In this document: positions 48,659 through 59,054 of the stretch, one piece after another
How the letters are laid out: each line of letters starts with the position of its first letter
How positions within the stretch are numbered: position 1 is the first letter of the stretch
Source of the DNA: Apirhabdus apintestini
GTDB taxonomy: Bacteria; Pseudomonadota; Gammaproteobacteria; Enterobacterales; Enterobacteriaceae
Assembly: GCA_033977085.1 (NCBI GenBank)
Contig: CP138906.1
Coordinates: 2,170,001-2,234,000, forward strand
DNA: 64,000 nt
Direction: 5' to 3'
The notes under the pieces: model-generated
Told to the model about the DNA's origin: nothing
Seen by the model: the letters and a program-made list of their open reading frames with translations, nothing else
Database searches by the model: none
Made by a program: the position numbers and the translations under genes

Positions 48659-49354
48659 ATGTTCAGGAAATTAGCGGCCGAATTCTTCGGCACGTTCTGG
48701 TTAGTTTTTGGCGGTTGTGGCAGCGCCGTGCTGGCGGCAGCCTATCCGCAACTGGGTATTGGATTCGCTGGCGTGGCGCTGGCATTCGGCCTGACGGTGC
48801 TGACTATGGCCTATGCGGTCGGCCATATTTCTGGCGGTCATTTTAACCCGGCGGTAACGTTAGGCCTGTGGGCAGGTGGACGTTTCCCCGCCAAAGATAT
48901 TATTGGCTATCTCATCGCGCAGGTTATTGGCGGTATCGCCGCTGCGGCTATTTTATGGCTTATCGCCAGCGGTAAAGCCGGCTTTGACGCCGCCGCCAGC
49001 GGTTTCGCCTCTAACGGCTTCGGTGAACACTCCCCGGACGGTTATTCAATGCAGTCGGCTATTCTGATTGAAATTGTATTAACCTGCGGTTTCCTGCTGG
49101 TAATTCTCGGTGCCACGGATAAATTCGCAGCGGCAGGCTTTGCGCCTATCGCAATTGGGCTGGCGCTCACACTTATCCATCTCATCAGTATCCCGGTGAC
49201 CAATACGTCCGTGAACCCGGCGCGCAGTACAGCCGTTGCGCTGTTTCAGGGCGGCTGGGCATTACAGCAACTTTGGCTGTTCTGGGTCATGCCAATTATC
49301 GGTGGTTTGCTGGGCGGCGTACTCTATCGCACGCTTCTTGAAAAACGCGCATAA
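48659..49354 (+). CDS. aqpZ: Aquaporin Z
   Basis: Tetrameric water channel of the inner membrane. Intact at 231 residues, with six helices and the two NPA half-helices (SGGHFNPAVTLGL near residue 60 and TSVNPARSTAVAL near residue 183). The Arg after the second NPA, part of the selectivity filter, is present. Confidence 0.98.
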   Translation: MFRKLAAEFFGTFWLVFGGCGSAVLAAAYPQLGIGFAGVALAFGLTVLTMAYAVGHISGGHFNPAVTLGLWAGGRFPAKDIIGYLIAQVIGGIAAAAILWLIASGKAGFDAAASGFASNGFGEHSPDGYSMQSAILIEIVLTCGFLLVILGATDKFAAAGFAPIAIGLALTLIHLISIPVTNTSVNPARSTAVALFQGGWALQQLWLFWVMPIIGGLLGGVLYRTLLEKRA

Positions 49355-49364
49355 TTGCGCCCTC

Positions 49365-49392
49365 GGGAGCGACCCTGTGCGGTTCCGCTCCC
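49365..49392 (+). terminator. Probable terminator of aqpZ
   Basis: 7-bp stem GGGAGCG with its complement, a 14-base loop and ATTTTCC after it, 10 bases beyond the stop. Confidence 0.6.
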
Positions 49393-49779
49393 ATTTTCCC
49401 CAGAACAAAGCGTTCCCCCCCACACAGTTAGCCCCGCCGCCAGCCCGTTGACAGCGCTTTGCCATGTCCAGGCTCCCTGCTGCCAGTCAGTTTTATCTCA
49501 ACTGAATTTTCACCTTGCAGACGATGCCCCTTCGTTAACTTTATATCGCCGAAGTATAAGCACATAGCCAATTCAGCCAACGCATACCCACTGGCCCCTT
49601 TCAGACGCGGCCAGGACATAACTGCCTGATGAGCACCCCTGATATTACCGCTTATTATTCACTCACGGCTTTCTACGCCACTGCGATTTCCCCACCAGAA
49701 ACATTGAGATGGCTTTACTTGCGGCCGGGCTTTCAGTAGTGTCTTGGCGCCGTTTCGCCACAGCGCAAGGAGCGCCGCC
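49393..49779. other. Intergenic region before lysO
   Basis: About 390 bases without a convincing gene. It should include the lysO promoter; lysO is ArgR-repressed in E. coli, but I could not place a clear Arg box here. Confidence 0.45.
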
Positions 49780-50679
49780 ATGTTATCCAGCCTATTGATT
49801 ATTCTCGCACCGCTACTGATTGGCTATGCCATTGTGCTGCGTCAGCGGGGATTATTAGCGCGAATAAACCAGGCGCTCAGCGCGATGGTGTACCTTATCC
49901 TCTTTTTGATGGGGATAAGTCTGGCGCTGCTGGATAATCTTGCCACTAATCTGCTGACTATCCTGCATTATTCTGTAATAAGCATCATCACGATCTTGCT
50001 ATGTAACGCGGGTGGTCTGGCGCTGCTGGAGCGCGTTTCACCCTGGCGCCATCCGCATCGCCAGCAGGCATTACCCTCCCGCTTAGCCATGGCGCTGGAG
50101 TCGCTCAAGCTGTGCGCGGTGGTTGCAGGTGGCTTCGCGCTGGGCCTGACGAAATTACCGTTACTGGAGTACGCGACCCGGCTGAGTGAATACACCCTGC
50201 TGCTATTGCTGCTGCTGGTAGGGCTTCAGCTTAGAAACAGCGCTATGACGCTGAAACAAATCCTCTTAAACCGTCACGGTATGCAAATCGCCATCGTAGT
50301 GGCGCTCACCTCACTGGCTGCTGGCGTAATTAATGCGCTGCTGCTGGGCCTGCCGGTAAAAACCGGAATGGCAATGGCCTCTGGCTTTGGCTGGTATTCT
50401 CTTTCCGGTATTCTGATGAGCGATGCCTTCGGCCCGGTTATCGGTAGCGCCACGTTTTTTAACGACCTCGCCCGGGAGTTGCTGGCTATTATGCTTATTC
50501 CCGCTCTGATGCAGCGCAGCCGTTCCACGGCGCTCGGTATTTGCGGCGCGACGTCAATGGATTTTACGCTTCCGGTGCTTCAGCGCAGCGGCGGGCTTGA
50601 TGTAGTGCCAGCGGCCATCGTCCACGGGTTTATCCTGAGCCTGTTAACTCCTTTATTAATGGCGTTTTTCTCCGCATAA
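49780..50679 (+). CDS. lysO: L-lysine exporter LysO (YbjE)
   Basis: Inner-membrane exporter of lysine and thialysine (DUF340 family). Intact, 299 residues, eight or so helices; conserved ILFLMGISLALLDNL, ASGFGWYSLSGILMSDAFGP, GSATFFNDLARELLAI and CGATSMDFTLPVLQR. I chose the ATG at 49780, with AAGGAG 8 bases upstream; the upstream in-frame ATG at 49744 adds residues not found in the family. Confidence 0.94.
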   Translation: MLSSLLIILAPLLIGYAIVLRQRGLLARINQALSAMVYLILFLMGISLALLDNLATNLLTILHYSVISIITILLCNAGGLALLERVSPWRHPHRQQALPSRLAMALESLKLCAVVAGGFALGLTKLPLLEYATRLSEYTLLLLLLLVGLQLRNSAMTLKQILLNRHGMQIAIVVALTSLAAGVINALLLGLPVKTGMAMASGFGWYSLSGILMSDAFGPVIGSATFFNDLARELLAIMLIPALMQRSRSTALGICGATSMDFTLPVLQRSGGLDVVPAAIVHGFILSLLTPLLMAFFSA

Positions 50680-50714
50680 CGGCGCAGCGCGTCTGCGCCT
50701 GGATGAAGTTAAAA

Positions 50715-50728
50715 TTGCGCTAAATCAA
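50715..50728 (+). promoter_or_regulatory. FNR box upstream of hcp
   Basis: TTGCGCTAAATCAA matches TTGAT-N4-ATCAA at 8 of 10 defined positions, about 95 bases before the hcp start. hcp-hcr is FNR-activated in E. coli. Confidence 0.65.
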
Positions 50729-50787
50729 TTTCAAGTGAACTTATTATAGAAAGCGCTTTTCTCCCGGGCGACACAGTCTTACCCTTA

Positions 50788-50810
50788 AACATGTATATTA
50801 AATATAACTT
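50788..50810 (+). promoter_or_regulatory. NsrR box upstream of hcp
   Basis: AT-rich dyad AACATGTATAT-T-AAATATAACTT resembles the 11-1-11 NsrR site (AAGATGYATTT and its complement). It ends 12 bases before the hcp start. NsrR represses hcp until nitric oxide is present. Confidence 0.65.
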
Positions 50811-50822
50811 TAAGGTGTGAAC

Positions 50823-52478
50823 ATGTTTTGCGTGCAATGTGAACAAACTATCCGCACTCCGTCCGGTAACGGCTGCTCTTATGCGCAGGGAATGTGCGGG
50901 AAAACGGCTCAAACCTCCGATCTGCAGGATCTGTTGATCGCCGCGCTGCAGGGGCTTTCCGCATGGGCGCTTAAAGCCCGGGAATACGGCATTATCGACC
51001 ACGAAGTTGATAGTTTTGCGCCGCGCGCATTCTTTGCGACGCTGACCAATGTAAACTTTGATTCTCCGCGTATTGTCGGTTACGCGCGTCAGGCCATCGC
51101 CCTGCGCGAAGCAATGAAAGCGCGCTGTCTGGCGCAGGATGCCAGCGCGCACGTTGAACATCCGATGGCAGAACTACGGCTCGTCAGCGACGACCTCGGT
51201 GAACTTCAGCGCCAGGCCGAGGCTTTCACGCCTAACCGCGATAAGATGGAAATCGGTGAAGACCTGCTCGGCCTGCGCCTGCTGTGCCTTTATGGCCTGA
51301 AAGGCGCTGCCGCTTATATGGAACACGCGCACGTACTGGGCCAGTTCGATAACGATATTTATGCCCACTATCATAAAATGATGGCGTGGCTCGGCACCTG
51401 GCCTTCCGATATGAATGCGCTGCTGGAATGCGCGATGGAAATCGGCCAGATGAACTTTAATGTTATGCGTATTCTGGATGCCGGCGAGACGGGAAAATAC
51501 GGCCACCCTACGCCCACTCAGGTCAATGTGAAACCGGTAGCCGGCAAAGCTATCCTCATTTCCGGCCACGATTTATTCGACTTATATAACCTGCTTGAGC
51601 AGACCGAAGGTACCGGCGTTAACGTGTATACCCACGGCGAAATGCTGCCGGCGCACGGTTACCCACAATTGCGTAAATTTAAGCATCTGGTCGGTAACTA
51701 CGGCAGCGGCTGGCAAAATCAGCAGACGGAATTCGCCCGCTTTCCTGGCCCTATCGTAATGACGTCAAACTGTATTATCGATCCTACTGCTGGCGCCTAT
51801 GATGACCGTATCTGGACCCGCAGTATTGTAGGCTGGCCGGGCGTTAGCCATCTGGAAGGGGATGATTTCTCTCCCGTCATCGCTCAGGCACAGCAGATGT
51901 CCGGCTTCCCGTATAGTGAAATCGAGCACAAGATCACCGTCGGTTTTGGGCGCCAGACGCTACTCAGCGCGGCGGACTCCCTGATAGACCTGGTGAGCCG
52001 CGAAAAATTGCGCCATATCTTCCTGATTGGCGGCTGTGACGGCTCCCGCGATGAGCGCAGCTACTTTACCGATCTTGCTACCAGCGTGCCGGATGACTGC
52101 CTGATACTGACGCTGGCCTGCGGTAAATATCGCTTTAATAAACTGGAATTTGGCGATATCGAAGGGCTGCCGCGGCTCATTGATGCAGGTCAGTGTAATG
52201 ACTCCTATTCAGCCATTATGCTGGCCGTCACGCTGGCGGAAAAACTGGGCTGCGGCGTGAATGACCTGCCGCTGAGCCTGGTACTCTCCTGGTTTGAACA
52301 AAAGGCAATTGTGGTGCTGCTGACGCTGCTGTCACTGGGCGTGAAAAATATCGCCACCGGCCCAACCGCGCCGGGCTTCCTGACCCCTAATCTACTGGCC
52401 GTGCTTAACGAAAAATTCGGCCTGCACGCCATCACTACCGTAGAGCAGGATTTGCAGAACATGCTGGGCACCGCGTAA
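50823..52478 (+). CDS. hcp: Hybrid-cluster protein Hcp (nitric oxide reductase)
   Basis: Reduces NO to N2O under anaerobic nitrosative stress and acts in protein S-nitrosylation. Intact, about 551 residues from the ATG at 50823 (MFCVQCEQTI). N-terminal cluster Cys at positions 3, 6, 18 and 25 (CVQC, GCSYAQGMC); hybrid-cluster ligands visible in HGEMLPAHGYP, SNCIIDPT, LILTLACGKYRFNKLEFG and LGVKNIATGP. An ATG two codons upstream is less likely because AAGGTG spacing favours 50823. Confidence 0.97.
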   Translation: MFCVQCEQTIRTPSGNGCSYAQGMCGKTAQTSDLQDLLIAALQGLSAWALKAREYGIIDHEVDSFAPRAFFATLTNVNFDSPRIVGYARQAIALREAMKARCLAQDASAHVEHPMAELRLVSDDLGELQRQAEAFTPNRDKMEIGEDLLGLRLLCLYGLKGAAAYMEHAHVLGQFDNDIYAHYHKMMAWLGTWPSDMNALLECAMEIGQMNFNVMRILDAGETGKYGHPTPTQVNVKPVAGKAILISGHDLFDLYNLLEQTEGTGVNVYTHGEMLPAHGYPQLRKFKHLVGNYGSGWQNQQTEFARFPGPIVMTSNCIIDPTAGAYDDRIWTRSIVGWPGVSHLEGDDFSPVIAQAQQMSGFPYSEIEHKITVGFGRQTLLSAADSLIDLVSREKLRHIFLIGGCDGSRDERSYFTDLATSVPDDCLILTLACGKYRFNKLEFGDIEGLPRLIDAGQCNDSYSAIMLAVTLAEKLGCGVNDLPLSLVLSWFEQKAIVVLLTLLSLGVKNIATGPTAPGFLTPNLLAVLNEKFGLHAITTVEQDLQNMLGTA

Positions 52479-52493
52479 GGAGAAATAAACAGA

Positions 52494-53462
52494 ATGACCA
52501 TGCCAACGCCGCTGTGTCCGTATCGGATGCAGGTACATCATATTAAGCAGGAAACGCCGGATGTCTGGACCCTGTCTCTTTTTTGCCACGACGACTATCA
52601 CTATGATGCAGGGCAGCACGCGCTCATCAGCATCCGCAACGGCGCTGATACGCTGCGCGCGTATACGATATCTTCCACCCCGGGCGTAAGCCCGTTTATC
52701 ACGCTTACCGTGCGCCGTATCTCAGGCGGCGCAGGCTCCGAATGGCTGACGCGGGAAGTAAAACGCGGCGATTATCTGTGGCTCTAAGAAGCACAAGGGG
52801 ATTTCACCTGTACCGCGCATCCGGCAGGACGCTATTTATTTCTGGCCGCCGGCTGCGGCGTTACGCCAATCGCCTCCATGCGGCGCTGGCTGGCGAAATT
52901 CAGCCCGCTGACCGACGTCCAGGTCATTTACTGTGTGCGATCGCCGCAGGATGTCATTTTCGCCGAAGAGTGGCGCAATTATCCGGTAACGCTGATTGCG
53001 GAAAACGGCGCGGCGCCGGGCTTTATTCCAGGCCGCCTCACGCGCGAACAGTTAGCCGCTGTGCCCAATCTGGCCAACCGCACCGTCATGGCCTGCGGCC
53101 CGGCACCGTGGATGGAGTTTGTTGAGGAACAGTGCCGCGCGCTGGGCGTAAGTCGGTTCTGGAAAGAGAAATTCTTCACGCCCGCCGCTGCCCCGGCAGC
53201 CAGCGGCCTGAAAATTTCCACGCTCCAGCCGGTACGTGAATTTTACGCCCCGGCCGGCACCACGCTGCTTGAAGCGCTCGAAAGTAATCGCGTGCCGGTC
53301 AATGCGGCCTGCCGCGCGGGCGTGTGCGGCTGCTGCAAAACCAAAGTGCTGGCCGGTGAGTATTCTGTCTCCAGTACCGCCACGCTGACGGAACAGGAAA
53401 TAGCCGATGGCTACGTGCTCGCCTGTTCCTGCCATCCCGAGAGCGATCTCACGCTCGCCTGA
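52494..53462 (+). pseudogene. hcr: NADH oxidoreductase Hcr, in-frame ochre stop
   Basis: FAD and [2Fe-2S] reductase that gives electrons from NADH to Hcp. FAD-binding RAYTISSTPG, NAD-binding region LAAGCGVTPI and a C-terminal ferredoxin domain with CRAGVCGCC and a last Cys in LACSCHP. Codon 98 (52785-52787) is TAA where the family has Ser after RGDYLWL, giving a 97-residue product; the same frame stays open for 225 more codons with full conservation. This is a substitution (for example TCA to TAA), unlike the indels elsewhere. Total length would be 322 residues, as in E. coli. It starts 15 bases after hcp. Confidence 0.93.
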
Positions 53463-53477
53463 GTCTTTCTTACTATA

Positions 53478-53499
53478 CGCCGCCTGCAGCCAGGCGGCG
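53478..53499 (+). terminator. Terminator of hcp-hcr
   Basis: 9-bp perfect stem CGCCGCCTG with a CAGC loop, followed by CTTTCTG, 15 bases after the hcr stop. Confidence 0.78.
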
Positions 53500-53570
53500 C
53501 TTTCTGCCCTTCGAACTCTCCGCAATCGTCTATGCTTGATGGCATATTTAAAACGAAACAAGGAGATGTG

Positions 53571-55287
53571 ATGAAACAGACCGTTGCCGCATATATAGCC
53601 AAAACGCTGGAAGCCGCGGGAGTCAAACGCATTTGGGGCGTTACGGGCGATTCGCTTAACGGGCTAAGCGACAGTCTTAATCGCATGGGCACCATACAAT
53701 GGATGCCGACGCGACACGAAGAGGTCGCCGCCTTCGCCGCCGGCGCAGAAGCGCAGCTTACCGGTGAACTGGCCGTTTGCGCTGGTTCTTGCGGGCCCGG
53801 CAACCTCCATCTCATTAACGGTCTTTTCGACTGTCAGCGCAACCGCGTTCCGGTCCTCGCTATCGCCGCGCATATTCCTTCCAGCGAAATTGGCAGCGGC
53901 TACTTCCGGAAACACATCCGCAGGAACTGTTTCGCGAATGCAGCCACTATTGTGAGCTGGTCTCTTCACCCGAACAAATCCCCAGGTTCTGGCAATTGCA
54001 ATGCGTAAGGCCGTGCTTAACCGCGGCGTTTCCATCATCGTGCTACCGGGCGATGTCGCGCTAGACTCGATCCCGGACGGCGCCAGTACGCACTGGTATC
54101 CGGCGCCGCAGCCGGTTGTGATTCCTGAACAGGCGGAACTGGAAAAACTGGCGCAGGTTTTGCGCTACGCCACCAATATTACGCTTATGTGCGGCAGCGG
54201 CTGCGCTGGCGCACACGACGAACTGGTCGCCCTGGCACAAAAACTGAAAGCGCCGGTAGTACACGCGCTGCGCGGTAAAGAACACGTTGAATATGACAAT
54301 CCCTATGATGTAGGCATGACCGGGCTTATCGGTTTTTCTTCCGGTTATCACGCCATGATGAACGCCGATACGCTGTTGCTGCTCGGCACGCAGTTTCCTT
54401 ATAGGGCGTTTTATCCGGAAAATGCGAGGATCATCCAGTTAGATATTAATCCGGGTAGTATTGGCGCGCACAGTAAAGTGGATATGGCGCTCATTGGCGA
54501 CGTGAAAGCAACGCTTAACGCGCTGTTACCGCTTCTGGAAGAAAAAACTAACAGCCAGTTCCTGGATAAGGCCGTTGATGACTATCGCAGCGCGCGCAAA
54601 GATCTGGATGCGCTGGCGCAGCCCAGTAATAAAGCCGTGCATCCACAATATTTAGCGCAGCAAATTAGTCGCCATGCCGGTGAAGACGCCATTTTTACCT
54701 GCGATGTCGGTACCCCAACCGTATGGGCGGCCCGTTATCTGGCCATGAACGGGAAGCGTCGCCTGCTTGGATCGTTTAATCACGGCTCAATGGCGAACGC
54801 CATGCCGCAGGCGCTAGGTGCTCAGGCCACCGCGCCGGATCGCCAGGTCATCGCCATGTGCGGTGACGGCGGTTTTAGCATGCTGATGGGAGACTTTTTG
54901 TCTATCGTGCAAATGCGCCTGCCGGTAAAAATCGTGGTGTTTAATAATAGTGCGCTCGGATTTGTTGCCATGGAGATGAAAGCAGGCGGGTACCTGACCG
55001 ATGGCACCGAGCTGCATGCCACTAACTTTGCGCGGATTGCCGAAGCCTGCGGCATCCCCGGTATTCGCGTCGAGAAATCTGAAGACGTTGAGGCGGCGCT
55101 GCAACAGGCTTTCAGCACGCCAGGACCGGTGCTGGTGGATGTTACCGTCGCGAAAGACGAGCTAGCGATGCCGCCGCAAATTAAACTGGAACAGGCGAAA
55201 GGCTTTAGCCTGTATATGATGCGCGCGATAATTAACGGACGCGGTGATGAAATCGTGGAGTTGGCCAAAACCAATTGGTTCCGTTAA
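53571..55287 (+). pseudogene. poxB: Pyruvate:ubiquinone oxidoreductase PoxB, one frameshift
   Basis: Peripheral membrane flavoprotein that makes acetate from pyruvate in stationary phase, using TPP and FAD. TPP-dependent fold: N-terminal Glu in RHEEVAAFAAGAEAQL, FAD region and TPP motif MCGDGGFSMLMGDFLSIVQ with the NNS segment, ending GRGDEIVELAKTNWFR, the lipid-binding tail. One G is missing near 53907 (TTCCGGAAAC), which breaks the frame at about codon 112; the downstream frame resumes at about 53910. Repaired length is about 572 residues. Start ATG at 53571, with AGGAG 6 bases upstream. Confidence 0.94.
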
Positions 55288-55314
55288 CCTGCGCGCCGTT
55301 GCTAAATAGTCTCT

Positions 55315-55337
55315 ACGGGCGCCCGCTACGCGCCCGT
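55315..55337 (+). terminator. Terminator of poxB
   Basis: Stem ACGGGCG with its complement, a 9-base loop and TTGTCTTTC after it, 27 bases beyond the stop. The rest of the 196-base gap to ybjT has no gene; ltaE, which separates poxB and ybjT in E. coli, is absent. Confidence 0.75.
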
Positions 55338-55483
55338 TTGTCTTTCAGTTTTTTCGCACACAATGCGCACTCCCCGCGCTGGTGCAGCTTGGTTATAGTC
55401 GCGATAATGCCGTTCACAGGACGTTACGCACTCGCCGATTATGCCGGCACCGCGCGTTTTACATGCCTACAGAGAGAGTGTGA

Positions 55484-56941
55484 ATGGAAACACCGCAAAC
55501 GATTTTAGTACTGGGTGCCAGCGGCTATATTGGGCAGCGCTTAACCCCGCGCCTGAGCGCCGCAGGGCATCGGGTTATTGCCGCCGCGCGCCGTAAATCC
55601 TGGCTCGAAAAGCAGCAGTGGCCTGGGGTACGTTGCCGCCACGTTGATTTACAGCGCCCGGAAACCCTGGAAGGACTGCTGGACGGCGTCGATACACTGT
55701 ATTACCTGGTGCACAGTATGGGCGACGGGGACGATTTTATCGCCCGTGAACGCGAGTCAGCCTGCCATTTGCGTGACGCGCTGCGCCGACATCCGGTTCG
55801 GCAAATTATTTTTCTCAGCGCGCTTCAGGCCGCTGACGGCGATACCAGTTCCGATCATCTGCGGGCGCGACAAATTACCGGCGATATTTTACGCGAGGCC
55901 GCAGTCCCTGTGACCGAGGTGCGCGCCGGCATTATCGTCGGTGCCGGCTCAGCGGCCTTCGAAGTGATACGGGATATGGTGTATAACCTGCCGGTATTAA
56001 CTCCGCCGCGCTGGGTACGTTCGCGAACTTCCCCGATTGCGCTAGAAAATCTGCTGGTTTATTTACAGGAATTACTCACTCATCCCGACGCGGAGCACCG
56101 CATTTTCGAGGCAGCCGGGCCAGAAGTCCTGAGCTATCAACAGCAGTTTCAGCGCTTTATGGCCATTAGCGGCAGCCACCGTCCCTTGATCCCAATCCCG
56201 CTCCCGACTCGCTGGATTTCCGTGTGGTTCTTAACAATGATCACTTCCGTGCCGCCCACGATTGCGAAGGCGCTGATCCGGGGATTGAAACACGACCTGT
56301 TAGCCGACGATCGCCCTTTGCGCGCGCTGATCCCACAAACACTTATCACCTTCGACGACGCCGTGCGCGCCACGCTCGATGAAGAAAAAGAGTTAGTTAA
56401 TTCCCAGGACTGGGGATATGACCCACAGGCGTTTGCACGCTGGCGCCCTGAGTACGGTTACTTTCCAAAACAGGCGGGATTTTCAGTTAAAACCTCGGCT
56501 TCTCTGGCATCGCTCTGGGCGGTAATTAATGAAATCGGCGGCCCACGGGGCTACTTTTACGCCAATATTCTCTGGCGAACGCGGGCGATGCTAGATCTTC
56601 TGGTGGGTCACCGGCTGGCAAAAGGTCGCACTCAGCGCGCCTGGTTACAAAAAGGCGACTGCGTCGATAGCTGGAAAGTGATTGTGGTGGAGCCTGAAAA
56701 AGAGCTTACGCTGCTGTTTGGCATGAAAGCGCCCGGGCTAGGCCGTCTTTCTTTCACTCTCCAGAACGAAGGCGATGTTCGCCGGCTGGACGTACGGGCC
56801 TGGTGGCATCCCCATGGGACGCCGGGCCTGCTTTACTGGCTCCTAATGTTCCCTGCGCATTTGTTTATTTTTCGGGGTATGGCGCACCGTATTGCAAAGC
56901 TTGCTGAGCAGAGGCCAGGCAAACGCGCATCTGAGCGCTAA
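55484..56941 (+). CDS. ybjT: YbjT, NAD(P)-binding SDR-like protein with C-terminal DUF2867
   Basis: Predicted membrane-associated NAD(P)-binding protein, function unknown. Rossmann motif LGASGYIGQRL at residues 10-20; atypical SDR core with YYLVHSMGDGDDF; C-terminal domain with LFGMKAPGLGRLSFTL and a terminal hydrophobic segment (LLYWLLMFPAHLFIF). Intact at 485 residues. Start MET at 55484, with GAGAG 8 bases upstream. Confidence 0.94.
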   Translation: METPQTILVLGASGYIGQRLTPRLSAAGHRVIAAARRKSWLEKQQWPGVRCRHVDLQRPETLEGLLDGVDTLYYLVHSMGDGDDFIARERESACHLRDALRRHPVRQIIFLSALQAADGDTSSDHLRARQITGDILREAAVPVTEVRAGIIVGAGSAAFEVIRDMVYNLPVLTPPRWVRSRTSPIALENLLVYLQELLTHPDAEHRIFEAAGPEVLSYQQQFQRFMAISGSHRPLIPIPLPTRWISVWFLTMITSVPPTIAKALIRGLKHDLLADDRPLRALIPQTLITFDDAVRATLDEEKELVNSQDWGYDPQAFARWRPEYGYFPKQAGFSVKTSASLASLWAVINEIGGPRGYFYANILWRTRAMLDLLVGHRLAKGRTQRAWLQKGDCVDSWKVIVVEPEKELTLLFGMKAPGLGRLSFTLQNEGDVRRLDVRAWWHPHGTPGLLYWLLMFPAHLFIFRGMAHRIAKLAEQRPGKRASER

Positions 56942-57021
56942 TTGAAGCAGTTTTTCCATTGCATGCGTGGGCAATTCACGAAAGAATGCCCCGCGAAACA
57001 GTGATAGCAGGGTGAGTTAAC

Positions 57022-58033
57022 ATGAAAGTACTGGTCACGGGAGCCACCAGCGGTTTAGGTCGCAATGCGGTGGAATATCTGCGTCGACGCGGCGTTAGCG
57101 TGACGGCTACCGGGCCAAACGCGGCGATGGGCGAACTGCTTCGCAAGCTGGGCGCGGAGTTTATTCACGCAGATTTAACCAACCTGGTTTCCTCACAGGC
57201 CCGCGCCATGCTCGATGGCGTCGATACGCTGTGGCACTGCTCCGGGTTTACCGCCCCTGGGGCAGCCGGGAAGCATTCGATCTCGCCAACGTTCGCGCCA
57301 CGCGCCGCCTTGGCGAGTGGGCCGTTGCATGGGGGTAAACACATTCGTGCATATTTCCTCGCCATCGCTCTACTTTGACTATCACCACCATCGGGACATA
57401 CCGGAAACCTTCCAGCCGGTGCGATACGCTAACGAATTCGCACGCAGCAAGGCGGCAGCGGAAGAGGTTATCGGGCATCTGGCTCAGGCCAATCCACGTA
57501 CCCGGTTCGCTATTTTGCGCCCGCAGAGCCTTTTCGGCCCTCACGATACGGTATTTTTCCCGCGTCTGGCCCAGATGATGCGTCATTACGGCAGTATTTT
57601 GTTGCCTCGGGGCGGCAGCGCGCTGGTGGATATGACCTATCAGGAAAACGCGGTATACGCGATGTGGCTCGCCAGCTTGCCGGAAAACGCACATTTGCCG
57701 TCAGGGCGCGCGTGGAATATTACCAATATGGAATCCCGCCCGCTGCGCGAAATTGTGCAGACGTTGATAGACGCGCTGGGCATTCGCTGCCGCATTCGCT
57801 CAGTGCCCTGGCCAATGCTCGATATGGTCGCCCGCAGCCTGGAGCGTCTGAGTCACCGCACCCATAGCGAACCCGCACTCACCCACTATGGCGTTTCCAA
57901 ACTTAATTTTGATTTTACGCTTGATATCCGGCGCGCTCGCGAAGAGCTGGGCTACCAGCCGATTATCACGCTGGATGAGGGCATCGCCCGCACCGCCGAC
58001 TGGCTGCGCGACCACGGGCGGCTGCGCCGCTGA
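57022..58033 (+). pseudogene. ybjS: YbjS, NAD-dependent epimerase-like protein, two frameshifts
   Basis: Extended SDR family, function unknown. Start MKVLVTGATSGLGRNAVEYL carries the glycine motif; the catalytic-type segment ISSPSLYFDYHHHRD follows, then NEFARSKAAAEEV and RPQSLFGPHDTVF. Breaks: near 57258 (GCCCCTGGGG, one C short) and near 57333 (GCATGGGGGTAA, one G short). Between them the frame reads SREAFDLANVRATRRLGEWA. Repaired length is 337 residues or close. Follows ybjT by 80 bases. Confidence 0.91.
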
Positions 58034-58082
58034 TGCTGCATAAGTGACTGGCAGAGGATACGATCCTCCGCGTTATTCTGGG

Positions 58083-58113
58083 CCGAAGCGCAGATAATAA
58101 TTCTGCGCTTCGG
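58083..58113 (+). terminator. Terminator between ybjS and amiD
   Basis: 12-bp perfect stem (CCGAAGCGCAGA and its complement) with a 7-base loop, then CACGTTT. It lies 50 bases past ybjS between convergent genes and could serve both. Confidence 0.75.
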
Positions 58114-58214
58114 CACGTTTATGCCGACCGCGCGCGAATCGACTAAAAATCACCCAGAATGTGTGCCTACTGCAGCGCCGCCGTCATGAAAACCAGCGAA
58201 ATTCCCCTGCCGGG

Positions 58215-59040
58215 CTAATTTTGCCCGTATTTTTCCAACAGCGCTTCACCGATAGCCTGCGTCTGCGCATCGGCTACGCCGTCATAGCGCGCGGGGCGAA
58301 AATGCATTTGAAAGGCGGCGATAACGCGCCGGCGCTGCGTTTGCGTCATATCCGGCGGCGTTTCATAGCCATAACGCGCCAGTAAATCCAGCACATCCGC
58401 TTCGTTAACCGGCGCATAGGGGTCGCGTCCGCTCAGATAAAATGCGACGCGTGCGGGCTCGGGCCAGGCACCAATCCCCGCCAGTGCAAGCTGGTGCCAC
58501 GGAAATAGCGGGCCGGGATCGACTTTACGCTGCGGCGCGATATCCGCATGCGCGACCACATTCTGCGGCGCAATGCGGTGGCGCTGAATGATATCGCGAG
58601 CAAGAGGGATAAGCGCGGCTATTTGAGCGTGCTCAAAGGGATAATAGCGCTTTCCCATTCCTACCTTCTGATACCCCTGATTGACCAGCTTCGATGCCAA
58701 TGGACGTATCGTTCAGGCGCGAAGTTCCACGCCAAAAGCTTTTACCCGCATGCCAGGCTATCTGATTTTCCGGCACCAGCGCCCAAATCAATGGTTTATT
58801 GCGCTGCACCGGCGGGCGCTCAGGAAGCAGATAATGTACGCTCACATCGCGCCCGGTTAACATCGCCAGCGAGCCGTCGAACTCATCCGCAGTATAGTGA
58901 ATCACTAAGAAGCGCTCGCGCGGAAAAGCGTTCGGCGCCCGCTGGCGCGTTTCTACCCGATAAGTTCCGCGATCGACGATCCCCGGCTGCGTGGCGCAGC
59001 CTGCAAGAAAAACGATTAATAACAGCCAAATCCCTTTCAT
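58215..59040 (-). pseudogene. amiD: N-acetylmuramoyl-L-alanine amidase AmiD, one frameshift
   Basis: Outer-membrane lipoprotein amidase that cleaves the muramyl-peptide bond, including anhydro-muropeptides. Lipobox FLAGC near residue 14; zinc amidase_2 domain with Zn His in VIHYTADEFDG, HAGKSFWRG and VVAHADIAPQRKVDPGPLFPW; C-terminal peptidoglycan-binding domain. Near 58688 the gene reads ATCGAAGCTGG where ATCGAGCTGG would keep the frame (IGIELVNQGYQK), an added A. Repaired length is about 275 residues. Confidence 0.93.
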
Positions 59041-59054
59041 TGCACAACGGATCC

